Below, piece by piece: positions 26,874-36,549 of a DNA stretch of 64,000 bases. The stretch spans positions 62,001-126,000 of the forward strand of contig NZ_BMIN01000012.1 of NCBI RefSeq assembly GCF_014642405.1, given 5' to 3'. Source of the DNA: Pontibacillus salipaludis. GTDB lineage: Bacteria; Bacillota; Bacilli; Bacillales; BH030062. Under the pieces are notes generated by a model that searched no databases, was not told the origin of the DNA, and saw nothing but the letters and a program-made list of their open reading frames with translations. The position numbers were made by a program, and so were the translations under genes. The stretch's first letter is position 1. Each line of letters starts with the position of its first letter.

Positions 26874-28048
26874 TACGAATCAAACATATAGGTTCTTGTA
26901 CGAGAGCGAATGTTTAGCACAAGCCCGATGGCGAGCATATAAGTGATCAATGAACTACCACCGTAGCTAATGAACGGAAGTGGCAAGCCTGTGATTGGTA
27001 AAAGCTGAATCGACATGCCGATGTTCTGGAAGATTTGGAACGTGAACATTCCAATTAGTCCAACGGTTAAATAGCTTCCGAAAGGTTCGTTGCTCTCCAG
27101 GGCTGTTGTAATCATACGATAAATTAATAGGAAGAAAAGCGTAACAACGATGCTTGATCCAATGAATCCAAATTGTTCGGCAATCGCTGTGAAAATCATA
27201 TCCGTGTGGCGCTCTGGGATATAAACTTGCATTTCGTTGATCCCTTTACCCATCAATTGTCCGGAGCCAATGGCCATCATAGCACGGACGAGTTGATAGC
27301 CGTAGTCCTCGTATTCTTCAGGTTGAAGCCAACCATAGAAGCGTCCGGTTACGTGACCGAAGTCAGATTCCACAAGTAATTTTTCCATCGCCACGGGGAA
27401 GAATTGAAACAATCCTACTAGGACAAGGGCGACCATACTAATGATGCCGATGATACTTAATAAAATCCTCCATCGGATTCCTGAAACAAGAATGAGTGCG
27501 GCTGTAATCGCAGCTAACACAAGGAACGTTCCTAAGTCAGGTTGTTTAGCGATTAGGGCCATCGGCGGAAGAGCCACTCCGACGATCTTGACAAGAAGCC
27601 AGAGGTCGTACTTTAGGCTTCTTTCATTTGGGCGTTTTTCATTGTGTCGAACAATAAGATGACTTTGTAAAATAATAAGAAACACTTTCATGAATTCACC
27701 AGGTTGGATCGTGTTCCCCGCAATTTTAAACCAACTGCGCGCCCCGTTATTTTCGTGAACAAGGCTTGAAGGAACATTGAATTCAAGCATAAGTAACATC
27801 ATAATGCCAATCCCATAGAAAACCCATGCAAGCTGTCGGAAACGGTCGTAATCAAATAACATCACTACTCCAATAACAATGGTTCCTAGTGCATACCATT
27901 GAAGTTGTTTCGTAAAGAAATTGGTGTAGTCATACTTAGAAGGAAGCGTCGGCTGTATGGTGTAGAGTGTGAAACAACTTACAGCAGCGATCGCGACTAA
28001 AATCATGATGAGTGTAAAGTCTATTTTAAGACCTTGATTGTTGTTCAT
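26873..28048 (-). CDS. rodA: RodA/FtsW family peptidoglycan glycosyltransferase
   Basis: SEDS polymerase of 391 residues with about ten membrane helices. Characteristic residues include NGARSWF, IQPGEFMKV, KQPDLGTF, and the C-terminal TGLPLPFISYGGSSL. Length and sequence fit the rod-shape RodA (YwcF-like) branch better than FtsW or SpoVE. The ATG at 28048 has AAAGGGA seven bases upstream; the longer frame to 28099 lacks a site. It acts with a class B PBP in side-wall synthesis. It stands alone, divergent from mgtE. Confidence 0.88.
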   Translation of the reverse strand: MNNNQGLKIDFTLIMILVAIAAVSCFTLYTIQPTLPSKYDYTNFFTKQLQWYALGTIVIGVVMLFDYDRFRQLAWVFYGIGIMMLLMLEFNVPSSLVHENNGARSWFKIAGNTIQPGEFMKVFLIILQSHLIVRHNEKRPNERSLKYDLWLLVKIVGVALPPMALIAKQPDLGTFLVLAAITAALILVSGIRWRILLSIIGIISMVALVLVGLFQFFPVAMEKLLVESDFGHVTGRFYGWLQPEEYEDYGYQLVRAMMAIGSGQLMGKGINEMQVYIPERHTDMIFTAIAEQFGFIGSSIVVTLFFLLIYRMITTALESNEPFGSYLTVGLIGMFTFQIFQNIGMSIQLLPITGLPLPFISYGGSSLITYMLAIGLVLNIRSRTRTYMFDS

Positions 28049-28186
28049 GAAGGATCCCTTTCTTCTTTCCATAGATTCCGAATTAATATATGTTCCCATA
28101 TGAAAGTTTACACTATTCTGAGCTGTTTTTTAAGAACTTCTTCCATCGGATTGGTTTTGTGTCTTTAGAGGGATACTAGTGGGACA

Positions 28187-28215
28187 TTGACAAAAAAAGA
28201 TGTGGACCTTACGAT
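28187..28215 (+). promoter_or_regulatory. Sigma-A promoter of mgtE
   Basis: TTGACA, 17 base spacer, TACGAT. A TATAAT at 28255 is a second possible -10. No M-box magnesium riboswitch fits in the space before mgtE. Confidence 0.6.
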
Positions 28216-28306
28216 AAAACGGTCAAATGACTAGGTAACGTGGAAAAGACTGTATAATAGTAACTATTGAACCACTTCTGGTTAAGGCGAAAAGGAGGGT
28301 TTATCC

Positions 28307-29680
28307 ATGGAATATCTTGAGGACCATGAACGACGCGAACTATGGGACAACATTCAAGATGCATTATTTAATGATCAAATTGACCAATTCCGAGCTGAAT
28401 TCCTTGAAATTCACCCTTATGACCAGGCGAAGATCTTCGAAGAGCAAACGCAAGATGTGCGTATGCAGATCTATACGTATTTATCGCCTGAAGAGATTGC
28501 TGAAGTCATGGAGCATATTGATGTGGATGATATTGAAGAATACTTCACAGAGATGGACCCACGATTCGCCGCTCAAATCTTGGCTGAGATTTCAACGGAT
28601 GATGCTGCTGACATTTTAAATGAGCTTGATAAAAACCAAGTGGCTAGCTTCCTGACCATAATGGATAAGGAATCGGCTTCTGATATTAAAGAACTTCTGT
28701 ACTACGAAGAGAAAACAGCCGGTAGTATTATGACCACAGAATTCGTTGTGGTCCGCGCGAATCAAACCGTACGGGAAGCGATGCTTCATTTAAAAAGTGA
28801 AGCACCTGATGCTGAGACGATCTACTATGTGTTCGTTATAGATGAGGACAAGCATTTAGTTGGAGTTATATCCTTACGAGACCTTATTATTGCAGAAGAA
28901 GATTGGTATATTTCTGAAGTGATGAGTGACCGAGTTGTATCGGTGCAAGTTGGCGAAGACCAGGAAGATGTTGCTCAATTAATGCGTGACTATGACTTCC
29001 TAGCGCTTCCTGTAGTAGATTTTCAGGATCACATGCTTGGTATTATCACGGTGGATGACATCATGGACGTTATGGAAGAAGAAGCAAGTGATGACTATTC
29101 TAAACTTGCTGGTGTGTCTGATCTGGATCGCCCGGATGAGAATGCATTCGCAGCAGCGAAGAAAAGGTTGCCCTGGCTTGTGATCTTACTGTTCTTAGGG
29201 ATGATGACCGCAAGCTTGATCGGTCGATTTGAAGAGACACTGAATCAAGTCGCCATACTTGCTGTCTTTATTCCGCTTATTGCCGGCATGGCTGGTAATA
29301 CAGGAACGCAAGCGTTGGCGGTAGCCGTACGAGGTCTTGCAACAGGTGAACATGAGAAAGAGGGGATTATTAAGCTTGTCTTCCGAGAAGCGGGAACTGG
29401 TGTAATCACCGGTCTTACATGTGGTGTCCTTGTTACGTTCATTGTGTATTTCTGGCAAGGTGATTTTTACCTCGGGTTACTCGTTGGGATTTCCATTATG
29501 TCGACCCTCATTGTGGCGACACTTGCGGGCGCATTAGTCCCTTTACTCATGCACAAATTAAATGTAGACCCAGCTGTAGCCTCAGGTCCATTTATTACGA
29601 CCATTAACGATATTATTTCAATCTTAATCTATTTCGGTATGGCAACGACGTTTTTACGTTTGCACCTATTGATTTCCTAG
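28307..29680 (+). CDS. mgtE: Magnesium transporter MgtE
   Basis: 457-residue Mg2+ channel. The N-terminal helical MgtE_N domain (about 1-125) and two CBS domains (about 130-255) act as cytoplasmic Mg sensors, followed by five membrane helices with the family sequence AGMAGNTGTQALAVAVRGLA and the C-terminal DPAVASGPFITTINDI. AAAGGAGGG precedes the ATG. It is 20 bases ahead of the antiporter gene, so the two form an operon. The usual B. subtilis M-box leader is absent, so control must differ. Confidence 0.95.
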   Translation: MEYLEDHERRELWDNIQDALFNDQIDQFRAEFLEIHPYDQAKIFEEQTQDVRMQIYTYLSPEEIAEVMEHIDVDDIEEYFTEMDPRFAAQILAEISTDDAADILNELDKNQVASFLTIMDKESASDIKELLYYEEKTAGSIMTTEFVVVRANQTVREAMLHLKSEAPDAETIYYVFVIDEDKHLVGVISLRDLIIAEEDWYISEVMSDRVVSVQVGEDQEDVAQLMRDYDFLALPVVDFQDHMLGIITVDDIMDVMEEEASDDYSKLAGVSDLDRPDENAFAAAKKRLPWLVILLFLGMMTASLIGRFEETLNQVAILAVFIPLIAGMAGNTGTQALAVAVRGLATGEHEKEGIIKLVFREAGTGVITGLTCGVLVTFIVYFWQGDFYLGLLVGISIMSTLIVATLAGALVPLLMHKLNVDPAVASGPFITTINDIISILIYFGMATTFLRLHLLIS

Positions 29681-29700
29681 AAGTAAGGAGGGCGAGTGGA

Positions 29701-31566
29701 ATGGAGCACGGTTCTGCATCTGTTACATCACTTGTGATTGTTGTCATCGCAGCATTCTTGACGCCCATCATCCTTCATCGTTTTCGTTTAAAGACCATCC
29801 CTGTTGTGGTGGCGGAAATTATCGTTGGACTGATTATTGGTCAGAGTGGCTTTGACTTAGTAAACGAAGGCATGTGGCTTGAAACCTTGTCTACTTTAGG
29901 TTTTATTTTCTTAATGTTCCTTAGTGGACTTGAGATTGATTTCTCTGCCTTCGCAGGAAAGAAGAAGAAAGAAACCCTCCCAAGCGGTGGAGAAGCACCG
30001 AACACATTAGTTGTGGCTTCGAGTATGTTCTTATTCATTCTTGTGTTGTCACTTGGACTATCCTATTTATTTGTTCTGGCTGGTTTTATCGACAATGTCT
30101 TTCTTATGACATTGATTATCTCGACGATTTCCTTAGGAGTCGTTGTACCAACGCTAAAAGATGCGCAAATGCTACGGAGTAACATTGGACAAATTGTGTT
30201 ACTCGTAACGGTAATTGCTGACTTAACGACGATGATTTTGCTCGCAGTTTTTGTATCGATCTATGGAGGAGAGGAAAGCTCTAGTATGTGGCTTCTTCTC
30301 ATTCTGTTCGGAGCTGGTGTAGCGATTTACTTTGTCGGAAAATACTTTCAGAATCGCTCTTTCGTGGAGACGATGTCGAAAGGGACCATTCAAATTGATA
30401 CCCGCGCCGTGTTCACGATCATTCTTATTTTGGTCGGAATTTCAGAAACGGTCGGTGCTGAGAATATTCTTGGTGCTTTCTTAGCGGGCGTTGTTGTCGC
30501 TTTATTATCTCCAAATCAGGAAATGGTCAAGCGGCTCGACAGTTTCGGTTATGGTTTCTTAATTCCGATCTTCTTCGTGATGGTCGGTGTAGGAATCAAT
30601 ATCCCGAAACTGTTCCAAGATCCTAAGATTCTACTGCTTATGCCATTGCTGTTCGTGGCGCTCGTGATTGCTAAAATGATTCCAGCGCTTATCCTAAGAA
30701 AGTGGTATTCGTGGAAAGAAGTGTTTGCAACGGGATCCATTCTAACTGCGAAACTTTCACTCGTCATTGCTGCTGCTACCATCGGAGAGAAGATGGGGCT
30801 CATCAGTACGAGAATGGAAGGAGCGCTTATCCTTGTCTCTGTTGTATCTTGTCTAGTAGCACCTGTTATCTTCAAGAAGCTTTATTCTCATGAAGAGGAA
30901 ACAGAGCATGTCCAGCAAGTGGCTTTTATCGGCTCGAACCGAATGACATTACCGGTTGTGCGTGAGCTTGATCCAAAGCTATACAAAACGTATCTATATC
31001 ATACGAAAGTAGATAAGATCGATGAAAAGGTAAGCCGGTCTTGTTTTGATATTAATGAAGTAGAAGCATACGACAAAGAGGTGTTGGAGGGTCAAGGGGT
31101 ATTCAATGTGGACCTTCTTGTTGCTTCAATTGGGGATGAGCAACTAAACACTGATATTGCCCTTTATGCAAAAGAAAAGGGAGTTGAACGTGTCATCGCA
31201 CGAGCTGAATCCCCTGAGCTTGATCAGAAGCTTCGCGAAAATGGCGTCGAAGTATTCTCTGTATTCTTATCTTCGAAAGCATTATTAAAAGCGTTAATTA
31301 TCGCGCCAAACGTCGTTGACATTTTAACCAATCAAGAAAGTTATTTGTATCAGATTGAGATGAATAACAATGAATATGACGGCATGTACATCCGAAACTT
31401 CCCGTTCACAGGAGATGTCATCATGGTCCGCATATTCCGCGATAATGAATCCATCATTCCTCACGGTGATACAGAGCTGAAGACCGGTGACCAACTCGTT
31501 GTTACAGGATCTTCAGAGTACGTTGAAGAACTTCGCTTTGACCTTGAATTCTGTGAACTCTGCTAA
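29701..31566 (+). CDS. yjbQ: CPA2 cation/proton antiporter YjbQ with TrkA domains
   Basis: 621-residue protein: about 12 membrane helices of the Na+/H+ exchanger (KefB-like) fold to residue ~390, then a Rossmann-like TrkA-N region (QVAFIGSNRM) and a C-terminal TrkA-C domain (RNFPFTGDVIMVRIFRD, GDTELKTGDQLVVTGS). Such proteins exchange K+ or Na+ for protons under nucleotide or metabolite control. AAGGAGGG before the ATG. Matches B. subtilis YjbQ in sequence and position; ion specificity is not determined. Confidence 0.9.
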   Translation: MEHGSASVTSLVIVVIAAFLTPIILHRFRLKTIPVVVAEIIVGLIIGQSGFDLVNEGMWLETLSTLGFIFLMFLSGLEIDFSAFAGKKKKETLPSGGEAPNTLVVASSMFLFILVLSLGLSYLFVLAGFIDNVFLMTLIISTISLGVVVPTLKDAQMLRSNIGQIVLLVTVIADLTTMILLAVFVSIYGGEESSSMWLLLILFGAGVAIYFVGKYFQNRSFVETMSKGTIQIDTRAVFTIILILVGISETVGAENILGAFLAGVVVALLSPNQEMVKRLDSFGYGFLIPIFFVMVGVGINIPKLFQDPKILLLMPLLFVALVIAKMIPALILRKWYSWKEVFATGSILTAKLSLVIAAATIGEKMGLISTRMEGALILVSVVSCLVAPVIFKKLYSHEEETEHVQQVAFIGSNRMTLPVVRELDPKLYKTYLYHTKVDKIDEKVSRSCFDINEVEAYDKEVLEGQGVFNVDLLVASIGDEQLNTDIALYAKEKGVERVIARAESPELDQKLRENGVEVFSVFLSSKALLKALIIAPNVVDILTNQESYLYQIEMNNNEYDGMYIRNFPFTGDVIMVRIFRDNESIIPHGDTELKTGDQLVVTGSSEYVEELRFDLEFCELC

Positions 31567-31573
31567 CCAAATC

Positions 31574-31611
31574 AAAAAGGCTTCGGTCCCAAACGGACCG
31601 AAGCCTTTTTT
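31574..31611 (+). terminator. Intrinsic terminator of yjbQ
   Basis: Perfect AAAAAGGCTTCGGTCC stem and complement with a CAAA loop, then TTTTTT. Confidence 0.93.
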
Positions 31612-31644
31612 GCTTTGGTTTTTAGTTCAGTGAAGGGGGGGAGA

Positions 31645-31990
31645 GTGTCGGGACGCTCGGTGGAAGTGTCGAGACGAGCGCCGGAAGCGTCGGGATGGGC
31701 AGTGAGAGTGTCGTGACGAGTGTGGGAAGTGTCCGGACGAGTTCGAAAGTGTCCCGACGCCCAGCGAAAGTGTCCGGACGAACAGCAAAAGCGTCGGCAT
31801 GAGCGTCGTAAGTGTCGAGACGCGTGCAGGAAGTTTCAGGATAGGCAGTAAGAGTGTCGAGAAGTAAGGTGGAAGTGTCCGGACGCACAGCGAAAGCGCC
31901 GGGACGAGCGACAAAAGTGTCGCAATGAGCGTCGAGAGCGTCAGGATGATCCTCTGAAGTGTCGAGACGCCCAGCAAAAGCATCAAAACG
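31645..31990. repeat. Array of 21 bp degenerate repeats (array 2)
   Basis: About 16.5 consecutive units, nearly all exactly 21 bases (one of 20). Consensus GTGTCGRGACG followed by ten variable bases usually ending in GAA or AAA. It lies right behind the yjbQ terminator. Both strands show long ORFs made only of heptad repeats, which I regard as non-coding. From 31991 to the hom promoter nothing else is visible apart from a GTGTCTGGCACG motif at 32015. Confidence 0.9.
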
Positions 31991-32182
31991 ATTTTGCGCT
32001 TTAGCGAAGTAACGGGTGTCTGGCACGCGTCACTTCTTTAATGCGTAAAAGCGGTGCGAGACTTTTTTTCATTTTTTTATTTTGGCTTTATGTAAGCGGT
32101 TAACGTGTTGGGGATGTTCGTTTTTTGAGGCTTATTAGGTGCGGTGGATATTCATAGTTAATTATGAATTTTCCGATAACGG

Positions 32183-32211
32183 TTGTGTTTAGTGGGGAGC
32201 CTCTTTATAAT
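32183..32211 (+). promoter_or_regulatory. Sigma-A promoter of the hom-thrC-thrB operon
   Basis: TTGTGT, 17 base spacer, perfect TATAAT. The palindrome GTACATATGTAC at 32224-32235 lies 13 bases downstream and could be an operator. Confidence 0.7.
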
Positions 32212-32267
32212 GTCTTTAATAGAAGTACATATGTACGTTTTGTATAGACAATAAGGAGGGGAAAGCG

Positions 32268-33569
32268 ATGCAAGATAAGAAATTAAACGTAGGATTATGT
32301 GGACTAGGAACAGTAGGAACAGGGGTTGTAGAGATTTTACAAAACCACCAGGAAGACATTGTACACCAGGTGGGATGCTCGATTGATGTAAAGCGCATTC
32401 TTGTAAGTAATCTTAGCAAACCACGTGGGGCATCGGTTGATCCTTCTTTGTTAACCGATCAAGTAGATGAACTGGTAAATGACCCTGAGATCGACATTAT
32501 TGTAGAGGTTATGGGTGGAATAGAAGATACGTATCACGTTCTTGAGCGTGCTGTTCAGAACGGAAAACATATTGTTACAGCGAATAAAGATATGATGGCT
32601 GTGCACGGTGGCAAGCTAATGGAACTTGCCAGGGAGAAACATTGCGATATTCGCTACGAAGCGAGTGTAGCAGGTGGGATTCCGATTATTGGCTCTCTTA
32701 CAAACGGGCTTGCTTCAGACCGCATCAATAAAATGATGGGGATTGTGAATGGCACAACGAACTATATTCTAACGAAGATGGTAGACGAGAAGCGCACGTT
32801 CGATGATGTATTGAAGGAAGCCCAGGATCTTGGGTTCGCAGAAGCAGACCCCACTTCAGATGTAGACGGGTTAGATGCTGCGCGTAAAATCAGTCTCTTA
32901 TCAACGCTCGCATTTAAGATGCAAACGGTTCTCGATGATGTTGAAGTAAGTGGTATCCGTGGTATTTCTTCTGAAGATCTTGCTTACGCAGAACAACTTG
33001 GCTATACGATGAAGCTTTTAGGCATTGCAAGCCGTGAGAATGGAAAAGTAGAAATGAGTGTGCAGCCAACACTTGTTCCAAATACCCATCCTCTTGCAGG
33101 TATTAAAGATGAATATAACGCAGTATATGTTTACGGGGATGCTGTTGGAGAGACGATGTTCTATGGACCTGGTGCCGGTAAACTGCCAACTGCAACAGCT
33201 GTTGTGTCTGATTTAATGGATGTCGTGAAAAACGTTCGCCTTGGTGTAACGGGTGAGTCATCTGTTTCTCCGCATTATGAGAAGCAAATGAAAACGAAGG
33301 ATGAGATTTTCTCGAAATTCTTCGTTCGTTTAGAAGGGGAAGATGAAGCTGGTACATTCCTCGCCATTACGCAAGAGTTCGCGAAAAGTGGCGTTTCCCT
33401 AGATAAAATTCTGCAAATGCCTGTAGAGGGACATGACGCAGCTGACATTATTTTAATTACACATAATGCAAGTCGATTCCAGATGGATGCTATCCTTCAT
33501 GCCTTAGAAGAAATTGAAGCGGTTCGGTCCATCCATAGCGTGTATCGAGTTGAAGGAGAGGGGAATTAA
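32268..33569 (+). CDS. hom: Homoserine dehydrogenase
   Basis: Reduces aspartate semialdehyde to homoserine with NAD(P)H, the branch point to threonine and methionine. Nucleotide-binding GLGTVGTG at residues 12-19, catalytic region with [14 protein letters not shown] and [14 protein letters not shown], and a C-terminal ACT domain (about 350-433) for feedback control by threonine. 433 residues, normal. AAGGAGGGG precedes the ATG. First gene of hom-thrC-thrB. Confidence 0.96.
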   Translation: MQDKKLNVGLCGLGTVGTGVVEILQNHQEDIVHQVGCSIDVKRILVSNLSKPRGASVDPSLLTDQVDELVNDPEIDIIVEVMGGIEDTYHVLERAVQNGKHIVTANKDMMAVHGGKLMELAREKHCDIRYEASVAGGIPIIGSLTNGLASDRINKMMGIVNGTTNYILTKMVDEKRTFDDVLKEAQDLGFAEADPTSDVDGLDAARKISLLSTLAFKMQTVLDDVEVSGIRGISSEDLAYAEQLGYTMKLLGIASRENGKVEMSVQPTLVPNTHPLAGIKDEYNAVYVYGDAVGETMFYGPGAGKLPTATAVVSDLMDVVKNVRLGVTGESSVSPHYEKQMKTKDEIFSKFFVRLEGEDEAGTFLAITQEFAKSGVSLDKILQMPVEGHDAADIILITHNASRFQMDAILHALEEIEAVRSIHSVYRVEGEGN

Positions 33570-33571
33570 CT

Positions 33572-34633
33572 ATGGCTTGGAAAGGTCTTCTATCACATTA
33601 TGAATCTCTATTACCTGTAACAGAAGAAACACCAAAGCTTACGTTACTAGAGGGGAATACACCTTTACTTCCACTTGAAAAGCTCTCAAAAGAATATGGC
33701 ATTGAGGCCTATGTTAAGATCGAAGGCGCTAATCCTACTGGTTCTTTTAAAGATCGTGGCATGGTTATGGCCATGGCAAAAGCTGTTGAAGAAGGAGCTG
33801 AAGCGGTTATCTGCGCCTCAACAGGAAACACGTCAGCAGCGGCTGCTGCCTACGCAGCACGAGCTGGATTACGTTGTATCATTGTCATCCCAGACGGCAA
33901 GATAGCACAAGGCAAACTTGCTCAAGCCGTGATGTATGGGGCTGAAGTGTACGCCATTGAAGGGAATTTCGACGAAGCTCTGAAAATCGTAAAGCACCTG
34001 GCTGAAACCGATAACTTCACACTGGTGAACTCGATTAATCCGTACCGTATTGAAGGACAAAAGACAGCCGCTTTTGAAGTGTGCGATGTGTTAGGGAAGG
34101 CACCAGACCATCTGCTTATCCCAGTCGGCAACGCTGGTAATATTACAGCATATTGGAAAGGGTTCAAGGAGTACCATGAAGCCTATCATACAGGTTTACC
34201 GAACATGCGAGGATTTGAAGCGAGTGGCTCTGCTGCCATTGTTCGTGGGGAGGTCATTGAACAGCCAGAAACCCTTGCCACAGCTATTCGAATTGGAAAT
34301 CCGGCTAGCTGGGATCATGCTTTAAAAGCAACGAGTGAATCCCATGGTGTTATAAGCGAAGTTACCGACGAAGAAATCGTAGAAGCTTATCAATGGTTGG
34401 CTGAAAACGAAGGGGTTTTTGCTGAACCGGCATCCTGTGCGTCCATCGCTGGATTATTTAAATCTCTTAAGCGAGGGGACGTTAAAAAAGGTTCACAAGT
34501 CGTGTGCGTGTTAACTGGGAATGGACTGAAGGATCCGACAACCGCAATCGAGAAAAGTACCATCCAGCCAACCGTTCTCCCTAATGATCTCGAAAAAGTG
34601 ACGGATGCTATCCAAAACGGAGTGTTATCATGA
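33572..34633 (+). CDS. thrC: Threonine synthase
   Basis: PLP enzyme of 353 residues that converts phosphohomoserine to threonine. The cofactor lysine is K60 in GSFKDRG, and the phosphate-binding loop is seen as [12 protein letters not shown]. It starts two bases after hom and overlaps thrB (ATGA), so the three products are translationally coupled. Confidence 0.96.
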   Translation: MAWKGLLSHYESLLPVTEETPKLTLLEGNTPLLPLEKLSKEYGIEAYVKIEGANPTGSFKDRGMVMAMAKAVEEGAEAVICASTGNTSAAAAAYAARAGLRCIIVIPDGKIAQGKLAQAVMYGAEVYAIEGNFDEALKIVKHLAETDNFTLVNSINPYRIEGQKTAAFEVCDVLGKAPDHLLIPVGNAGNITAYWKGFKEYHEAYHTGLPNMRGFEASGSAAIVRGEVIEQPETLATAIRIGNPASWDHALKATSESHGVISEVTDEEIVEAYQWLAENEGVFAEPASCASIAGLFKSLKRGDVKKGSQVVCVLTGNGLKDPTTAIEKSTIQPTVLPNDLEKVTDAIQNGVLS

Positions 34634-35538
34634 TACACATTCGCGTGCCGGCCAGTTGTGCGAATCTAGGGCCTGGCTTTGACTCCATTGGCGTTGCCTT
34701 AAATCTGTACCTTGAAGTACAGGCAGAGCCTTCAGAAGCGTGGTATTTTGAAGCGACTTCTGATTCTGTAAAAGGGATGCCTAAGGATCACGAAAACGTC
34801 ATTTATCAAGCGGCTCAATTTGTCGCTACTAAACAAGGGCATGAACACTTGCCTCCTTATAGGGTTGAAGTAGCAAGCGAAATCCCTGTAGCCAGAGGGC
34901 TTGGGAGTAGTGCCTCTGCGATTGTGGCGGGTATTGAATTAGCTGATCATATACTAGATTTACATCTTTCTGAAACAGAAAAGGTCTCGTACGCTTCTCA
35001 GATAGAAGGGCATCCGGATAACGTAGTGCCCTCTGTTACAGGTAGTGGGGTCATCGCCTATCAAGAAGGAGAAGATGTCAGTTGGACGACTGTTCCATTT
35101 CAAGACGTATGCTTTCTAGCTGCTATTCCTTCATTTGATCTGAAAACAAGTGAAGCAAGGGACGTTCTGCCATCAAAACTTTCGTATAAAGAAGCTGTAG
35201 ATGGAAGTGCTGTCGCTAATGTTCTAGTCGCCGCTTTAGCGAAGGGAGACTGGGCACTTGCTGGGAAGATGATGGAGAAAGATCGCTATCATCAGCCATA
35301 TCGTGGGGCGTTGATGCCACATTATGACGAACTGCGAAACTACTTAAATCGTCAAGGTGTTTACGGTACGTTTATGAGTGGAGCAGGGCCAACGATTATG
35401 AGTCTGATTCCAACTGAGCAAGGGGCATTCATTACAGAAAGCTCTCAAAGAGCTTATCCAAACTTTGAGTGGAAGCGGCTCTCTGTGGATTATAGCGGCT
35501 CCGTTGTAACGGCAGAAAAGATTGAGACAAAATCATAA
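34630..35538 (+). CDS. thrB: Homoserine kinase
   Basis: GHMP-family kinase, 302 residues, that phosphorylates homoserine for ThrC. N-terminal [21 protein letters not shown] loop [16 protein letters not shown] (residues 87-102) and C-terminal [11 protein letters not shown] are intact. Its start codon overlaps the thrC stop. A terminator follows. Confidence 0.96.
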   Translation: MIHIRVPASCANLGPGFDSIGVALNLYLEVQAEPSEAWYFEATSDSVKGMPKDHENVIYQAAQFVATKQGHEHLPPYRVEVASEIPVARGLGSSASAIVAGIELADHILDLHLSETEKVSYASQIEGHPDNVVPSVTGSGVIAYQEGEDVSWTTVPFQDVCFLAAIPSFDLKTSEARDVLPSKLSYKEAVDGSAVANVLVAALAKGDWALAGKMMEKDRYHQPYRGALMPHYDELRNYLNRQGVYGTFMSGAGPTIMSLIPTEQGAFITESSQRAYPNFEWKRLSVDYSGSVVTAEKIETKS

Positions 35539-35540
35539 AT

Positions 35541-35572
35541 AAGGTGCTCCGATTAAAGGAGCACCTTTTTTC
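35541..35572 (+). terminator. Terminator of the threonine operon
   Basis: Stem AAGGTGCTCC/GGAGCACCTT with T-run. Confidence 0.92.
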
Positions 35573-35637
35573 GTGAAAAGGTTTTGAATGGGTCTAAGGA
35601 TGGGGATACTAGAAAGGAATTGTGTTTTTGTTTGATT

Positions 35638-35666
35638 TTGTTTAGAATAGTAGCAGGTACTAATAA
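35638..35666 (+). promoter_or_regulatory. fabI promoter with FapR operator in its spacer
   Basis: TTGTTT, 17 base spacer, TAATAA. The spacer and -10 contain TAGTAGCAGGTACTAAT (35648-35664), the reverse complement of the FapR box pattern TTAGTACCTGATACTAA with few changes. FapR with malonyl-CoA controls fatty-acid genes in Bacillales. Confidence 0.8.
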
Positions 35667-35710
35667 CAAGTAATAACTATAGACACATTTTCTCCGAGGA
35701 GGACGAAAGA

Positions 35711-36490
35711 ATGAATATGTCATTACAAGGTCGTACATATGTTGTGATGGGAGTAGCCAACAAGCGAAGCATCGCCTGGGGTATTGCTCAGTCACTTCAC
35801 AATGCAGGAGCACGCTTGATCTTCACATACGCTGCAGAGCGTTTCGAGAAATCAGTACGTGACCTGGCTGCAACTCTAGAAGGTGGAGAAGAATCTCTTT
35901 TCTATCAGTGTGATGTAACAGATGATGAGAACATTATGGAAACGTTCCAACAGATTCAAAACGATGTTGGTGTCATCCACGGATTAGCTCACTGTATCGC
36001 TTTTGCAAACAAAGAGGAACTAAAAGGTGACTTCTTAAATACAAGCCGTGATGGCTTCTTGACAGCTCACAATATCAGCTCTTACTCATTAACAGCTGTA
36101 TCCCGTGCTGTACAACCCCTTATGTCAGAAGGTGGCGGAATTGTAACCTTAACCTACCTGGGCGGCGAGCGCGTTGTACCGAACTACAACGTTATGGGTG
36201 TTGCCAAAGCAAGCCTTGATGCAAGCGTGAAATACCTTGCTGAAAGTCTTGGTAAACACGGCATTCGCGTAAACGCGATTTCTGCTGGACCAATTCGTAC
36301 GCTATCTGCTAAAGGTGTAGGCGACTTCAATTCGATCCTAAAAGACATTGAAGAACGCGCGCCACTACGTCGTCCAACGACTCAAGAAGAAGTTGGCGAC
36401 ACAGCTTACTTCCTACTAAGTGACTTCTCCCGTGGTGTAACAGGAGAGATGATCCACGTAGACTCTGGCTTCCACATTATCGGACGCTAA
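35711..36490 (+). CDS. fabI: Enoyl-[acyl-carrier-protein] reductase FabI
   Basis: Short-chain dehydrogenase of 259 residues that performs the last reduction in fatty-acid elongation with NAD(P)H. Cofactor motif GVANKRSIAWGIA at 14-26; catalytic pair Y159 and K166 with the FabI-type six-residue spacing. The start MNMSL matches FabI openings and GAGGAGG is eight bases upstream. Single gene with a FapR box and its own terminator. Confidence 0.96.
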   Translation: MNMSLQGRTYVVMGVANKRSIAWGIAQSLHNAGARLIFTYAAERFEKSVRDLAATLEGGEESLFYQCDVTDDENIMETFQQIQNDVGVIHGLAHCIAFANKEELKGDFLNTSRDGFLTAHNISSYSLTAVSRAVQPLMSEGGGIVTLTYLGGERVVPNYNVMGVAKASLDASVKYLAESLGKHGIRVNAISAGPIRTLSAKGVGDFNSILKDIEERAPLRRPTTQEEVGDTAYFLLSDFSRGVTGEMIHVDSGFHIIGR

Positions 36491-36497
36491 ACTGTTT

Positions 36498-36530
36498 AAA
36501 AGCCCAAGGCGCTGCCTTGGGCTTTTTTGT
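36498..36530 (+). terminator. Terminator of fabI
   Basis: Stem AAAAGCCCAAGGC/GCCTTGGGCTTTT with a 3 base loop. Confidence 0.93.
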
Positions 36531-36549
36531 ATATCTGGCACTGGTAGAA

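Noticed and set aside
26563-26946. ORFs of 84-127 codons inside the inverted-repeat elements on both strands (also at 16013, 19892 and 59585)
   Set aside because: They follow the GC-rich palindromes, appear on both strands at once and have no ribosome site or plausible protein composition.
31645-31990. CRISPR array
   Set aside because: The period is 21 bases in all, with a degenerate core and no identical repeats separated by unique spacers of 30 or so bases, and no cas genes are present.
31622-32026. Long overlapping ORFs of 119-134 codons on the minus strand made of heptapeptide repeats
   Set aside because: They arise because the 21 bp repeat has a period divisible by three and few stop codons; several frames stay open, there is no ribosome site and no conserved frame is evident.
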